A stretch of DNA of 64,000 nt from the NCBI RefSeq assembly GCF_009996735.1, contig NZ_JAACYI010000006.1, positions 62,001 through 126,000 on the forward strand. Direction: 5' to 3'. The translations under genes and the position numbers were made by a program. Below the pieces are notes generated by a model, which ran no database searches, had not been told where the DNA came from, and worked only from the letters and a program-made list of their open reading frames with translations. Shown here piece after piece: positions 1-7,471 of this stretch; positions within the stretch are counted from its first letter, which is position 1, and every line of letters starts with the position of its first letter. This stretch comes from Cellulomonas sp. APG4 (lineage in GTDB: Bacteria; Actinomycetota; Actinomycetes; Actinomycetales; Cellulomonadaceae).

Positions 1-1
1 G

Positions 2-421
2 ACCGCACCCGCGGAGGCCGGCGAGCCCGCACCGCCGTCGGTCACCGCCAACCCGCGTGCGCTGCGCGTGCTGGTGCGCAACGCCCTGTTCCGTCGGGTC
101 GAGCTGGTCGCGCGCGAGCGCTGGGAGGCGCTCGGCGCCCTGGGTGACGTGGACGCCGACGGCGCCCCGTGGACGGCCGAGCGCTGGCGTGACGCGCTGG
201 ACCCGTACTTCGACCTGCACGACGACGTCGGGATCGGCCCGGCCGCGCGCGGCCCGGCGCTGCTGCGGATCACCGAGCACCCGGGCCGCTGGGAGGTGCG
301 CCAGGTGCTCGACGACCCGGCGGGCGACCACGACTGGCGCATCGACGCCGACGTCGACCTCACGGCCACCGACGCCGCGGGCGAGGTCACCCTCCGCATC
401 CTGACCGCAGGCCCCCTCTGA
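2..421 (+). CDS. DEAD/DEAH-box helicase, C-terminal end (DUF3516 region), partial
   Basis: Only the last 139 residues are present; the gene begins before the window. The segment (WEALGALGDVDADG, then a YFDLHDDVGIGPAARGP stretch and a VRQVLDDPAGDHDW stretch) resembles the DUF3516 C-terminal domain that follows the helicase core in a family of actinobacterial RNA helicase-like proteins. The helicase motifs themselves lie outside the window, so the enzymatic assignment rests on recognition of this C-terminal domain. The stop codon is followed by a short gap before the next gene on the same strand, which has its own promoter-like sequence. Confidence 0.75.
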   Translation, partial: TAPAEAGEPAPPSVTANPRALRVLVRNALFRRVELVARERWEALGALGDVDADGAPWTAERWRDALDPYFDLHDDVGIGPAARGPALLRITEHPGRWEVRQVLDDPAGDHDWRIDADVDLTATDAAGEVTLRILTAGPL

Positions 422-459
422 CCCACTCCCCCGCGATCTGGGTTGGCGGGTCGCGGCCC

Positions 460-465
460 TAGGGT
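460..465 (+). promoter_or_regulatory. -10-like hexamer of a leaderless promoter for ybaK
   Basis: TAGGGT lies exactly six bases before the GTG start and no Shine-Dalgarno sequence is visible. The same hexamer and spacing occur before yggS, the lipoate ligase-like gene and the prolyl oligopeptidase gene. Confidence 0.55.
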
Positions 466-471
466 GGCGGG

Positions 472-975
472 GTGGCACGTCGGGATGGGGGTGGCGGCAG
501 CGGCGGGACGCCTGCGCTGCGGGCGCTCGAGGCCGCCGGGATCCCGCACACCGTGCACGCGTACACGCACGACGCGTCGTCCGACCTCGGGTACGGGCTC
601 GAGGCGGCGCACGCACTGGGGGTCGAGCCCGAGCGGGTCTTCAAGACCCTCATGACCACGGTCGACGGCGTGCTCACGGTCGCCGTCGTGCCCGTCACCA
701 CGACGCTGGACCTGAAGGCCCTCGCGCACGCCGTGGGCGGCAAGCGTGCGGCGATGGCCGACCGCGCGGTGGCCGAGCGGGCCACCGGGTACGTCGTCGG
801 CGGGATCTCCCCGCTCGGCCAGCGCCAGCGGCACCCCACAGTCGTGGACGAGAGCGTCGAGCTGTTCGACGCGGTGCTCGTCTCGGCGGGACGTCGCGGT
901 CTCGACGTCGAGCTCGCGCCCGCGGACCTCGTGCGTCTCACGGAGGCGGTCGTGGCCGACATCGCCCGCGGCTGA
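472..975 (+). CDS. ybaK: Cys-tRNA(Pro)/Cys-tRNA(Cys) deacylase, YbaK/EbsC family
   Basis: A 167-residue single-domain protein of the YbaK/ProX-like trans-editing family, which hydrolyses mischarged aminoacyl-tRNA in the cytoplasm. The family pattern is visible: an N-terminal PALRALEAAGIPHTVHAYTHD segment, VFKTLMTTVDG, a LDLKALAHAVGGKRAAMAD helix with the conserved lysine, and GYVVGGISPLGQR near residue 105. Length is normal for the family. The GTG start is chosen because a TAGGGT element sits six bases upstream, typical of leaderless transcripts. No operon partner is apparent. Confidence 0.88.
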   Translation: MARRDGGGGSGGTPALRALEAAGIPHTVHAYTHDASSDLGYGLEAAHALGVEPERVFKTLMTTVDGVLTVAVVPVTTTLDLKALAHAVGGKRAAMADRAVAERATGYVVGGISPLGQRQRHPTVVDESVELFDAVLVSAGRRGLDVELAPADLVRLTEAVVADIARG

Positions 976-1018
976 TCGCACCTCGCACGGACGCACCTGC
1001 GTCGTCGGGCTGAGCTCG

Positions 1019-1045
1019 TGTCACATCCGGCGCGTCCGCGTCGTC
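1019..1045 (+). promoter_or_regulatory. ECF41-type promoter upstream of the carboxymuconolactone decarboxylase-family gene
   Basis: TGTCACA (1019-1025) is followed after 16 bases by CGTC (1042-1045). This matches the -35/-10 pattern reported for ECF41 sigma factors (TGTCACA, CGTC). An almost identical element precedes the ECF41 sigma gene itself, which converges on this gene. Confidence 0.7.
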
Positions 1046-1089
1046 AGGAGGGTGACAGCGCCCCTGCGCACCCGACGACGGAGGTTCCC

Positions 1090-1668
1090 GTGACCCGCAT
1101 ACCCTTCCCCACCCGCCTCGGCCCCGCCCGCCGTGCGGCCCTCGCCGCCTCACGCGCACTGTTCGGCAAGGACCTCGAGCCGAGCCGGCTCGCGGCTCAC
1201 CACGGCGGCATCTTCTGGCGCACCCTCGCGCACGAGGGCGGCCTCATGACGATGCGGCACCGGCTGCCACGCCCTCTGCGCGACCTCGTGCTGCAGCGTG
1301 CGGCCGTGACCATCGGCTGCCCCTGGTGCATCGACTTCGGTGCGATGCTCGCCCTGCGCGAGGGCCTCACGCCCGAGCGCATCCTCGCGGTGCCGGACTA
1401 CGCCTCCTCGGACCTGTTCACCGCGGTGGAGAAGCGCGCGATGGCCTACGCCGACGCGATGACCGCGACCCCGCCCACGGTCACCGACGCCCAGGTGGCC
1501 GAGCTGCGTGAGGACCTGGGCGACGCCGGGGTCGTCGAGCTCACGTTCCTGGTCGCGCTCGAGAACCACCGCTCGCGGATCAACCACGCCCTGGGGCTGA
1601 CGAGCCAGGGCTTCACCGATGCCGCGGTGTGCGCACTGCCGTCGTCGCAGCCGCAGTCGCAGCGATGA
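1090..1668 (+). CDS. carboxymuconolactone decarboxylase / AhpD-family protein
   Basis: A 192-residue all-helical protein of the CMD/AhpD superfamily. The redox motif CPWC (in GCPWCIDFGAML, about residues 77-80) is the CxxC pair seen in AhpD-like members, suggesting thiol-based peroxide or alkylation defence rather than true lactone decarboxylation. The GTG start follows a GGAGG-like Shine-Dalgarno sequence at 1080-1084. Its end lies four bases from the end of the convergent ECF41 sigma gene. Genes of the carboxymuconolactone decarboxylase, oxidoreductase or epimerase type are the known genomic partners and targets of ECF41 sigma factors, and the promoter upstream fits that role. The substrate is unknown. 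Confidence 0.82.
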   Translation: MTRIPFPTRLGPARRAALAASRALFGKDLEPSRLAAHHGGIFWRTLAHEGGLMTMRHRLPRPLRDLVLQRAAVTIGCPWCIDFGAMLALREGLTPERILAVPDYASSDLFTAVEKRAMAYADAMTATPPTVTDAQVAELREDLGDAGVVELTFLVALENHRSRINHALGLTSQGFTDAAVCALPSSQPQSQR

Positions 1669-1672
1669 GCGG

Positions 1673-2593
1673 TCAGCCTCCGCCGAGCCGCGCGAGCGCC
1701 TCGAGGTCGCCGAGCTTCTCGGGGTTGCGCAGCACGTCGATCCCGTGGACGAGCCCGTCGGCGCCCACGTGCGGCACGACGACGCTCACGTCGGGCGGCC
1801 CGGCCGGGTCCGGCCGCACCTGCACCACCAGCCCGATCTCGCCGTTGACGAGCACGGGCCGCCCGCTGAACGGCACGCCCGGGTAGTACCCGGCCAGGCC
1901 GAGGAGGAAGCGTGCGACCTTGTCGGTGCCGTGGATCGGGCGCAGCGCCGCCCGCGCCCGGCCGCCACCGTCGGAGATCAGCACGACGTCGGGCGCGAGG
2001 GTGCGGGTCAGCGCGTGCAGGTCCCCGCCCGCGGCCGCGCGGAAGAACGCCTCGACCACCTCGCTCTGCCCCGCTGGCGGCGGCGCGGTGGCCGGAGCCT
2101 CCGCGTGCACCGCGCGACGCGCGCGCGAGGCGTGCTGCCGCGCCGCCGCCGGGCTCGTCCCGAGCACCTCCGCGACCTCGCCGAACGGGACGTCGAACAC
2201 GTCGTGCAGCACGAACGCGACGCGCTGCTCGGCGCTCAGCCGCTCGAGCACCACGAGCAGCGCGAGCCGCACCGACTCGTCGACCTCGACCAGCTCGGCC
2301 GGCCCGACGGCGTGCCCGGCGAGGTCGTGCACGAGCGGCTCGGGCAGCCACGGACCCACGTACTGCTCACGCCTGGCGCGGGCCGAGCGCAGCCGGTCCA
2401 GGCACAGGCGCGAGACCACGGTCGTGAGCCACGCACCGAGCTCGTCGACCTGCGCCTCGGTACGCGCGAGCCGCACCCACGCGTCCTGGACGACGTCCTC
2501 GGCCTCGGCCACCGAGCCGAGCATCCGGTAGGCCACCCCCACGAGCCTGCGCCGGTGCAGCTCGAACTGGTCGGCGAGCTCGGTCTGATCCAT
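1673..2593 (-). CDS. sigJ: ECF41-family RNA polymerase sigma factor (SigJ-like) with SnoaL-like C-terminal domain
   Basis: A 306-residue sigma factor: region 2 (about 5-70, including EAEDVVQDAWVRL), region 4 (about 108-160, with a helix-turn-helix at FGEVAEVLGTSPAAARQHASRARR), then an NTF2/SnoaL-like extension (about 175-306). The ECF41 signatures are all present: WLPEPL (82-87) in the linker, DGGGR (208-212) and NPEKL (290-294) in the extension. In this group the fused C-terminal domain, not a separate anti-sigma factor, controls activity. The ATG start is preceded by GAGAGGA. It has its own ECF41-like promoter, so autoregulation is likely, and it converges on the probable target gene. Confidence 0.9.
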   Translation of the reverse strand: MDQTELADQFELHRRRLVGVAYRMLGSVAEAEDVVQDAWVRLARTEAQVDELGAWLTTVVSRLCLDRLRSARARREQYVGPWLPEPLVHDLAGHAVGPAELVEVDESVRLALLVVLERLSAEQRVAFVLHDVFDVPFGEVAEVLGTSPAAARQHASRARRAVHAEAPATAPPPAGQSEVVEAFFRAAAGGDLHALTRTLAPDVVLISDGGGRARAALRPIHGTDKVARFLLGLAGYYPGVPFSGRPVLVNGEIGLVVQVRPDPAGPPDVSVVVPHVGADGLVHGIDVLRNPEKLGDLEALARLGGG

Positions 2594-2638
2594 GCGCACG
2601 TCCTCTCGGGATCGGCGGCACACCGCCGCCACGGGGAT

Positions 2639-2665
2639 GACGCGTCGCGCCGTCCAGGTGTGACG
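2639..2665 (-). promoter_or_regulatory. ECF41-type promoter of the sigma gene itself
   Basis: On the minus strand CGTCACA is followed after exactly 16 bases by CGTC, differing from the element at 1019-1045 at one base of the -35 motif. Predicted autoregulation by the ECF41 factor. Confidence 0.6.
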
Positions 2666-2666
2666 C

Positions 2667-3059
2667 TCAGCGCTCGCCGAAGCGGTGCGAGCTCGGCACG
2701 ATCTCCTTGCCGAGCGGCATGAGGCTCACCGGGATCAGCTTGAGGTTCGCCCAGCCCATCGGGATCCCGATGATCGTGACGAACAGCGGGATCGCGGTGA
2801 CGACGTGCCCGATCGCGAGCCAGATCCCGGCCACGACCAGCCAGATCACGTTGCCGATCGCGCTCATCACGCCCGCCGTCGGGCGCTCGACGACCTCGCG
2901 ACCGAACGGCCAGAGCGCGTACCCCGCGAGGCGGAACGACGCGATGCCGAACGGGATGGTCACGATCAGCACGAAGCAGATGATCCCCGCGGCCGCGTAG
3001 CCGAGTGCGAGCCAGAACCCCGCGAAGACCAGCCAGATGATGTTCAGCAGGGTTCTCAT
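2667..3059 (-). CDS. YccF-family inner-membrane protein
   Basis: A 130-residue membrane protein with the YccF (DUF307) two-repeat layout: RTLLNIIWLVFAGFWLALGY and, about 70 residues later, IGNVIWLVVAGIWLAIGH, each followed by a hydrophobic segment and a PFGI/IPMG turn. Around four membrane segments are expected. The biochemical role of YccF proteins is not established. A CACAGT hexamer lies six bases before the ATG and no clear Shine-Dalgarno sequence is seen, so the transcript may be leaderless. Confidence 0.87.
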   Translation of the reverse strand: MRTLLNIIWLVFAGFWLALGYAAAGIICFVLIVTIPFGIASFRLAGYALWPFGREVVERPTAGVMSAIGNVIWLVVAGIWLAIGHVVTAIPLFVTIIGIPMGWANLKLIPVSLMPLGKEIVPSSHRFGER

Positions 3060-3123
3060 GCCGCCACTGTGCCGTGCCTGCGCGCCCGCGTCACCTCGCA
3101 CCACCCGGGCACGGGACCGTCGG

Positions 3124-3129
3124 TAGGGT
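3124..3129 (+). promoter_or_regulatory. -10-like hexamer of a leaderless promoter for yggS
   Basis: TAGGGT is placed six bases before the GTG start, the same hexamer and spacing as for ybaK. Confidence 0.5.
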
Positions 3130-3135
3130 CGTCCC

Positions 3136-3855
3136 GTGCCCTCCGACGACGACCGCGCGGCGCTCGTCGCGCAGCGCCTCGCCGCGGCGCGCTCCCGTCT
3201 GGACGACGCCGCCCGATCCGCCGGCCGGGACCCGGCCGACGTCCGGCTGCTGCTCGCGACCAAGACCATGTCGACCGCCGTCGTGCGCGCGGCGGTCGCG
3301 GCCGGCGCGACCCTCCTCGGCGAGAACCGCGTGCAGGAGGTGCTCGCCAAGGCCCCCGACCTGCCCGACGGCGTCGAGCTGCACCTGATCGGGCACCTGC
3401 AGTCGAACAAGGTCAACGCCGCGCTGCGCTGGGTCGCCTGCGTCGAGAGCGTGGACTCGCTCGACCTCGCGCACCGCCTGTCGGCCCGGTGCGAGGCCAC
3501 CGACCGCGAGCTCGACGTGATGGTGCAGGTCAACGTCTCGGGTGAGGCGAGCAAGTTCGGCGTCGCGCCCGAGGACGCGCTCGCCCTCGCGACCGAGGTC
3601 GCCTCGCTCCCGCGGCTGCGGCTCACGGGCCTCATGACGATCGGGGCCCGCTCCCCCGACGACGGCGTGGTGCGGGCGGGGTTCGCGCGCCTGCGCGGGC
3701 TGCGTGACGACCTCGTGGAGTCGGGAGTCCCCGGCACGGGGGACGCCCGCGGGCTCTCGATGGGCATGACCGGCGACGCCGCCCTCGCGGTCGCGGAGGG
3801 CGCGACGATCGTGCGGCTCGGCACCGCAGTCTTCGGGGAACGCCCGCCGCGCTGA
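3136..3855 (+). CDS. yggS: YggS-family pyridoxal-5'-phosphate homeostasis protein
   Basis: A 239-residue PLP-binding TIM-barrel protein of the YggS/PROSC (PLPBP) family, which carries PLP and affects amino-acid and vitamin B6 balance without a known catalytic reaction. The PLP lysine is K43 in LLLATKTMS. Other family markers are GENRVQEV, HLIGHLQSNKV, GLMTIG and LSMGMTGD near the phosphate-binding end. Length is typical. It stands alone here rather than next to cell-division genes, where actinobacterial homologues are often found. Confidence 0.92.
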   Translation: MPSDDDRAALVAQRLAAARSRLDDAARSAGRDPADVRLLLATKTMSTAVVRAAVAAGATLLGENRVQEVLAKAPDLPDGVELHLIGHLQSNKVNAALRWVACVESVDSLDLAHRLSARCEATDRELDVMVQVNVSGEASKFGVAPEDALALATEVASLPRLRLTGLMTIGARSPDDGVVRAGFARLRGLRDDLVESGVPGTGDARGLSMGMTGDAALAVAEGATIVRLGTAVFGERPPR

Positions 3856-3930
3856 GGCGCGAGCCGCCCGCGAGGCGGACCGCCTCTCGACAAGAACATC
3901 CGCGCTCCGGGATGCTGGACCGCGCGAGAA

Positions 3931-3953
3931 GCCGGAGCCTCCCCTGCTCCGGC
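3931..3953 (+). terminator. inverted repeat, possible terminator after yggS
   Basis: GCCGGAGC and GCTCCGGC form a perfect 8-bp stem with a 7-base loop. There is no T-tract, so if it terminates it is not a canonical intrinsic terminator. Confidence 0.35.
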
Positions 3954-3979
3954 GGCCCCCACGACGGAGTGAGAGCCCC

Positions 3980-4195
3980 ATGAGCAGCGTCCCCGCCCAC
4001 GCACCGAGTCTTGCCGCACGCGCCCTGGTCGCCCTGGCCTGGATCGTCGGGGCGATCGGCATCGTCGTCGCCGGTATCGGCCTGGGCCGCATGACCGCCG
4101 GCGGCGCCGTGGTCGACTCGCTCGGCACCGTCGCGATCGGCGTCATGCTGATCGTCCTCGCGGCGTTCACGTCCCACCGCGCCCGGCGCCTGTGA
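3980..4195 (+). CDS. small hydrophobic membrane protein, unknown function
   Basis: A 71-residue protein with two hydrophobic segments (about 17-36 and 47-64) separated by GRMTAGGAVVDS, and a basic C-terminus HRARRL. The ATG is preceded by GGAGTGAGAG, an acceptable Shine-Dalgarno sequence. I do not recognise a family. The codon pattern and high GC at third positions agree with a real gene, but small size leaves some doubt. Confidence 0.55.
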   Translation: MSSVPAHAPSLAARALVALAWIVGAIGIVVAGIGLGRMTAGGAVVDSLGTVAIGVMLIVLAAFTSHRARRL

Positions 4196-4260
4196 CGACC
4201 GTGCGCGTCCGACGCCGCTGAGCGGCTGGCGGCCCGAGCCGTCCGCGCGCGATCGACGGA

Positions 4261-5310
4261 TCAGGGGACGCGCGAGGTCCACTCGTGGGTCGAGAACTTG
4301 CTGCGCGCGAGTTCCTCGGCACGGGCACGCTCGTCGGGCGTCACCGCGCCGTCGACCGTCGCGTAGCGGGAGCGGAAGTGGTCCTTGAACGCCTCGATGA
4401 CGTCGGCGCGGGCCATGCCCGTCTGCGAGCGCAGCGGGTCGACCCGCTTGTTGGCGCTCTTGGTGCCCTTGTCGGACATCTTCTCGCGGCCGATGCGCAG
4501 CACCTCGAGCATCTTCGACGCGTCGATGTCGTAGGCCATGGTCACGTGGTGCAGCACGGCGCCGTTGGCCATGCGCTTCTGGGCGGCACCGGCGATCTTG
4601 CCCGCGGGCGACGCGATGTCGTTGAGCGGGACGTACGTGGCGTCGATGCCGAGCTGTCCGAGCGCACCGAGCACCCAGTCGTCGAGGAACGCGTACGAGC
4701 GCTCGAAGCTCAGGCCCTCGACGAGGGAGGCCGGCACGGTGAGCGAGTAGGTGATCGTGTTGCCGGGCTCGATGAACATCGCCCCGCCGCCCGAGATGCG
4801 GCGCACCACGGTGATCCCGTGCCGCTCGGCGCCCTCGGGGTCGACCTCGTTGCGCAGCGACTGGAACGAGCCGATCACGACGGCGGGTGCGCCCCACTCC
4901 CAGATGCGCAGCGTCGGCCGGCGGCGTCCTTCGCCCACCTCCTCGGCGAGCACCTGGTCGAGCGCCATGTGCATCGCGGGCGACTCGGGGCCCTCGTGCA
5001 CCACCTCGAACTCGTGGTCCTCCCAGCGGGTCGCGTGGCCGAGCGCGCGGCGCACGGCGATCGCGACGGCCTCGGGGCTGAAGCCGACCATCGTCACGTC
5101 GTCGCCCAGCACGCTCTCGACGATCGCGGTGAGCTGGTCGACCTTGGCCGTCTCCGGCATGCCGAGCAGCGCGGCGTCGATGCTCTCGAGCGCGGTGTCC
5201 GGCTCGAGGAAGAAGTCGCCGCTCACGACGACGTGCGACAGGCGACCGTCGGTCACCTCGACGTCGACCGCCACGAGCTTGCCGCCGGGGACCTTGTACT
5301 CACCGCGCAT
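4261..5310 (-). CDS. lipoate--protein ligase-like protein with the accessory domain at the N-terminus
   Basis: A 349-residue protein. Residues 1-85 resemble the small accessory domain found at the C-terminus of bacterial LplA (MRGEYKVPGGKLVAVDVEV, then SGDFFLEPDTAL). Residues about 95-330 form the biotin/lipoate A/B ligase catalytic domain, with RRISGGGAMFIEPGNTITY and SPAGKIAGAAQKR, the latter carrying the expected catalytic lysine. The domain order is therefore the reverse of E. coli LplA. It probably attaches lipoate or octanoate to 2-oxoacid dehydrogenase or GcvH apoproteins; a role on another carboxylic acid cannot be excluded. No lipA or lipB is nearby. Confidence 0.8.
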   Translation of the reverse strand: MRGEYKVPGGKLVAVDVEVTDGRLSHVVVSGDFFLEPDTALESIDAALLGMPETAKVDQLTAIVESVLGDDVTMVGFSPEAVAIAVRRALGHATRWEDHEFEVVHEGPESPAMHMALDQVLAEEVGEGRRRPTLRIWEWGAPAVVIGSFQSLRNEVDPEGAERHGITVVRRISGGGAMFIEPGNTITYSLTVPASLVEGLSFERSYAFLDDWVLGALGQLGIDATYVPLNDIASPAGKIAGAAQKRMANGAVLHHVTMAYDIDASKMLEVLRIGREKMSDKGTKSANKRVDPLRSQTGMARADVIEAFKDHFRSRYATVDGAVTPDERARAEELARSKFSTHEWTSRVP

Positions 5311-5316
5311 GTCACC

Positions 5317-5322
5317 ACCCTA
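5317..5322 (-). promoter_or_regulatory. -10-like hexamer of a leaderless promoter for the lipoate ligase-like gene
   Basis: TAGGGT on the minus strand is six bases upstream of the ATG. Confidence 0.5.
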
Positions 5323-5397
5323 TGTCCGCTGCCGCGCGCCTCTCGCACGACCAGGCTAGGATAGTTGAAACGTGAATCACCCGGGAGGGACAGCACC

Positions 5398-6471
5398 GTG
5401 GACGACACGACGCAGGGCACGACGACCGAGCGCGAGCAGGACCACCCCGAGCACGCGACCCAGGGCACCTACTCGGTCAAGGGCAAGGAGTTCACGCGCG
5501 ACACCCGGTACATCCCGACGCGGATCACCTTGGGCGGCGAGGACGGCTTCCCCGTCGAGGCCGGCCGCTACCGCCTGGTCGCCGCGCGCGCGTGCCCGTG
5601 GGCGAACCGCACGCTGATCGTGCGACGCCTGCTCGGCCTCGAGGACGCGATCTCGGTGGGCATGCCGGGGCCGACCCACGACGAGCGCTCGTGGACCTTC
5701 GACCTCGACCCCGACGGCCGCGACCCCGTGCTCGGCATCGAGCGGCTGCGCGACGCCTACCTGGCACGCGATCCCGAGTACTCGCGCGGCATCACCGTGC
5801 CCGCGATCGTCGACGTCCCCTCGGGCCAGGTCGTCACCAACGACTACGCGCAGATCACCCTCGACATGTCGACGCAGTGGACCGCCCACCACCGCGAGGG
5901 CGCACCCGAGCTGTACCCACCGCACCTGCGCGCCCAGATCGACGAGGTCAACGAGCGTGTCTTCAGCGAGGTGAACAACGGCGTCTACCGCTGCGGCTTC
6001 GCGGGCTCGCAGGAGGCCTACGACGCCGCCTACGCCCGTCTGTTCGCCTCGCTCGACTGGCTCGAGGAGCGCCTGAGCACCCAGCGCTACCTGGTGGGCG
6101 ACACGATCACCGAGGCGGACGTGCGCCTGTTCACCACACTCGCGCGCTTCGACGCCGTCTACCACGGGCACTTCAAGTGCAACCGGAACAAGCTCAGCGA
6201 GATGCCCGCGCTGTGGGGCTACGCGCGCGACCTGTTCCAGACGCCCGGGTTCGGCGACACGATCGACTTCGCCCAGATCAAGGAGCACTACTACGTGGTG
6301 CACACCGACCTGAACCCGCACCAGATCGTGCCCCAGGGCCCGGACCTCTCCGGCTGGACGACGCCCCACGGACGCGAGGAGCTCGGCGGGCGTCCCTTCG
6401 GCGACGGCACCCCGCCCGGCCCGCCGCCCGCGGCCGAGCGCGTCGACCCCGCGCACACGCCCCTGGGCTGA
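5398..6471 (+). CDS. glutathionyl/mycothiol-hydroquinone reductase-like glutathione S-transferase
   Basis: A 357-residue protein of the Omega-type S-transferase family (ECM4/YqjG). The thioredoxin-fold N-terminal half has the active-site motif CPWA at C66 in ARACPWANRTLIV, and the helical C-terminal half carries LVGDTITEADVRLFTTLARFD. Family members reduce S-conjugated hydroquinones; in actinobacteria the thiol partner is expected to be mycothiol. The GTG at 5398 is preferred over an in-frame TTG further upstream because GGGAGGGA lies eight bases before it. Confidence 0.87.
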   Translation: MDDTTQGTTTEREQDHPEHATQGTYSVKGKEFTRDTRYIPTRITLGGEDGFPVEAGRYRLVAARACPWANRTLIVRRLLGLEDAISVGMPGPTHDERSWTFDLDPDGRDPVLGIERLRDAYLARDPEYSRGITVPAIVDVPSGQVVTNDYAQITLDMSTQWTAHHREGAPELYPPHLRAQIDEVNERVFSEVNNGVYRCGFAGSQEAYDAAYARLFASLDWLEERLSTQRYLVGDTITEADVRLFTTLARFDAVYHGHFKCNRNKLSEMPALWGYARDLFQTPGFGDTIDFAQIKEHYYVVHTDLNPHQIVPQGPDLSGWTTPHGREELGGRPFGDGTPPGPPPAAERVDPAHTPLG

Positions 6472-6489
6472 CCCTCCTCCCCGTGCAAG

Positions 6490-6521
6490 GTCACCACGGC
6501 TGCGCACACAGACGTGGTGAC
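6490..6521. repeat. inverted repeat between the S-transferase and lipoprotein genes
   Basis: GTCACCACG and CGTGGTGAC form a perfect 9-bp stem with a 14-base loop just upstream of the lipoprotein gene. There is no T-tract; it could end the upstream transcript or bind a regulator. Confidence 0.4.
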
Positions 6522-6554
6522 GGGCCCACCGGTCCGCACGGAGGAGGGAGCACC

Positions 6555-7463
6555 ATGCGCACACCCGGACGCACGACCCGCCGGCACACCTGGCCGGTCG
6601 CCGCCCTCGGCGCGCTCGCGCTGACGCTGACCGCCTGCGCGAGCCTCGGTGGCGACGACGGCGCGACGCCTGCCGGTGGTTCCGGTGACGTCCCCGCCGA
6701 CGAGGAGACCGCCCGGCCGCCGCAGCTCGGCGAGCCCGCGCTCGAGATCGCGCACGTGGGCGGCTTCGTGCCCGTGGGATGGGACTTCTTGACGGTCGCC
6801 GAGCTCACGCTCTACCCGGACGGGACCGCCGTCACGCACGGTCCCACCACGCTCGAGTACCCGGGGCGCATGCTCCCCAACCTCGTGACCCACGACGTGC
6901 CCGACGACGTCGTGACCGCCCTCCTCGCGCAGGCCGAGGAGGCCGGCCTGCTCTCCGAGGTCGAGTACGGCACCCCGCCGGTCGCCGACGCGGGCGCGAC
7001 ACAGCTCACGATCCGCCGCGACGGCGACACGTGGGTGCACCGGGCCGAGGCACTGGGCATCGGCGGGGGCCCGGGCGAGGACGGCGACGGCATCGCCGTC
7101 GAGGGGCTCAGCGAGGAGGAACGCATGGCGCGCACGACGCTCTCCGCGTTCCTGGAGGACGTGCGCGCCTCGGTCGCGGACGCCGAGGAGACCGGTCCGT
7201 GGGTGCCGGACGCGTTCGCGGTGATGACCCGCCCGGTCGACCCCGCGGCCGAGACCGCCGACCCCGCCCCGACCGTGCACACGTGGCCGCTCGCGCAGGC
7301 ACCGGAGGAGTGCACCGTCGTCGACGGGGAGGACGCGACCGCGCTCGCCGAGATGCTCACCGACGCCCGCGCCAACGACAGGGTCGAGCACGACGGCGAG
7401 GTCCTCGAGCTGTGGGTGCGCGTGCTGCTCCCCGGCGACGAGGGCTGCGCGTCGACGCGCTGA
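6555..7463 (+). CDS. secreted lipoprotein, unknown function
   Basis: A 302-residue protein with a lipoprotein signal: basic N-terminus, hydrophobic core, and the lipobox LTAC with the lipidated cysteine at C28. After a Gly/Asp/Glu-rich linker (about 30-58), the mature part contains LTVAELTLYPDGTAVTHGP and a C-terminal third with two further cysteines (EECTVV and EGCAST) that could form a disulfide outside the cell. The start follows GGAGGAGGGAG. I cannot assign a function; similar actinobacterial proteins are annotated only as hypothetical lipoproteins. Confidence 0.7.
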   Translation: MRTPGRTTRRHTWPVAALGALALTLTACASLGGDDGATPAGGSGDVPADEETARPPQLGEPALEIAHVGGFVPVGWDFLTVAELTLYPDGTAVTHGPTTLEYPGRMLPNLVTHDVPDDVVTALLAQAEEAGLLSEVEYGTPPVADAGATQLTIRRDGDTWVHRAEALGIGGGPGEDGDGIAVEGLSEEERMARTTLSAFLEDVRASVADAEETGPWVPDAFAVMTRPVDPAAETADPAPTVHTWPLAQAPEECTVVDGEDATALAEMLTDARANDRVEHDGEVLELWVRVLLPGDEGCASTR

Positions 7464-7471
7464 GCCCGGCG

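Noticed and set aside
5365-5397. TTG at 5365 as the start of the glutathione S-transferase-like protein
   Set aside because: The GTG at 5398 has a strong GGGAGGGA ribosome site at proper spacing, and the extra 11 residues are not part of the family.
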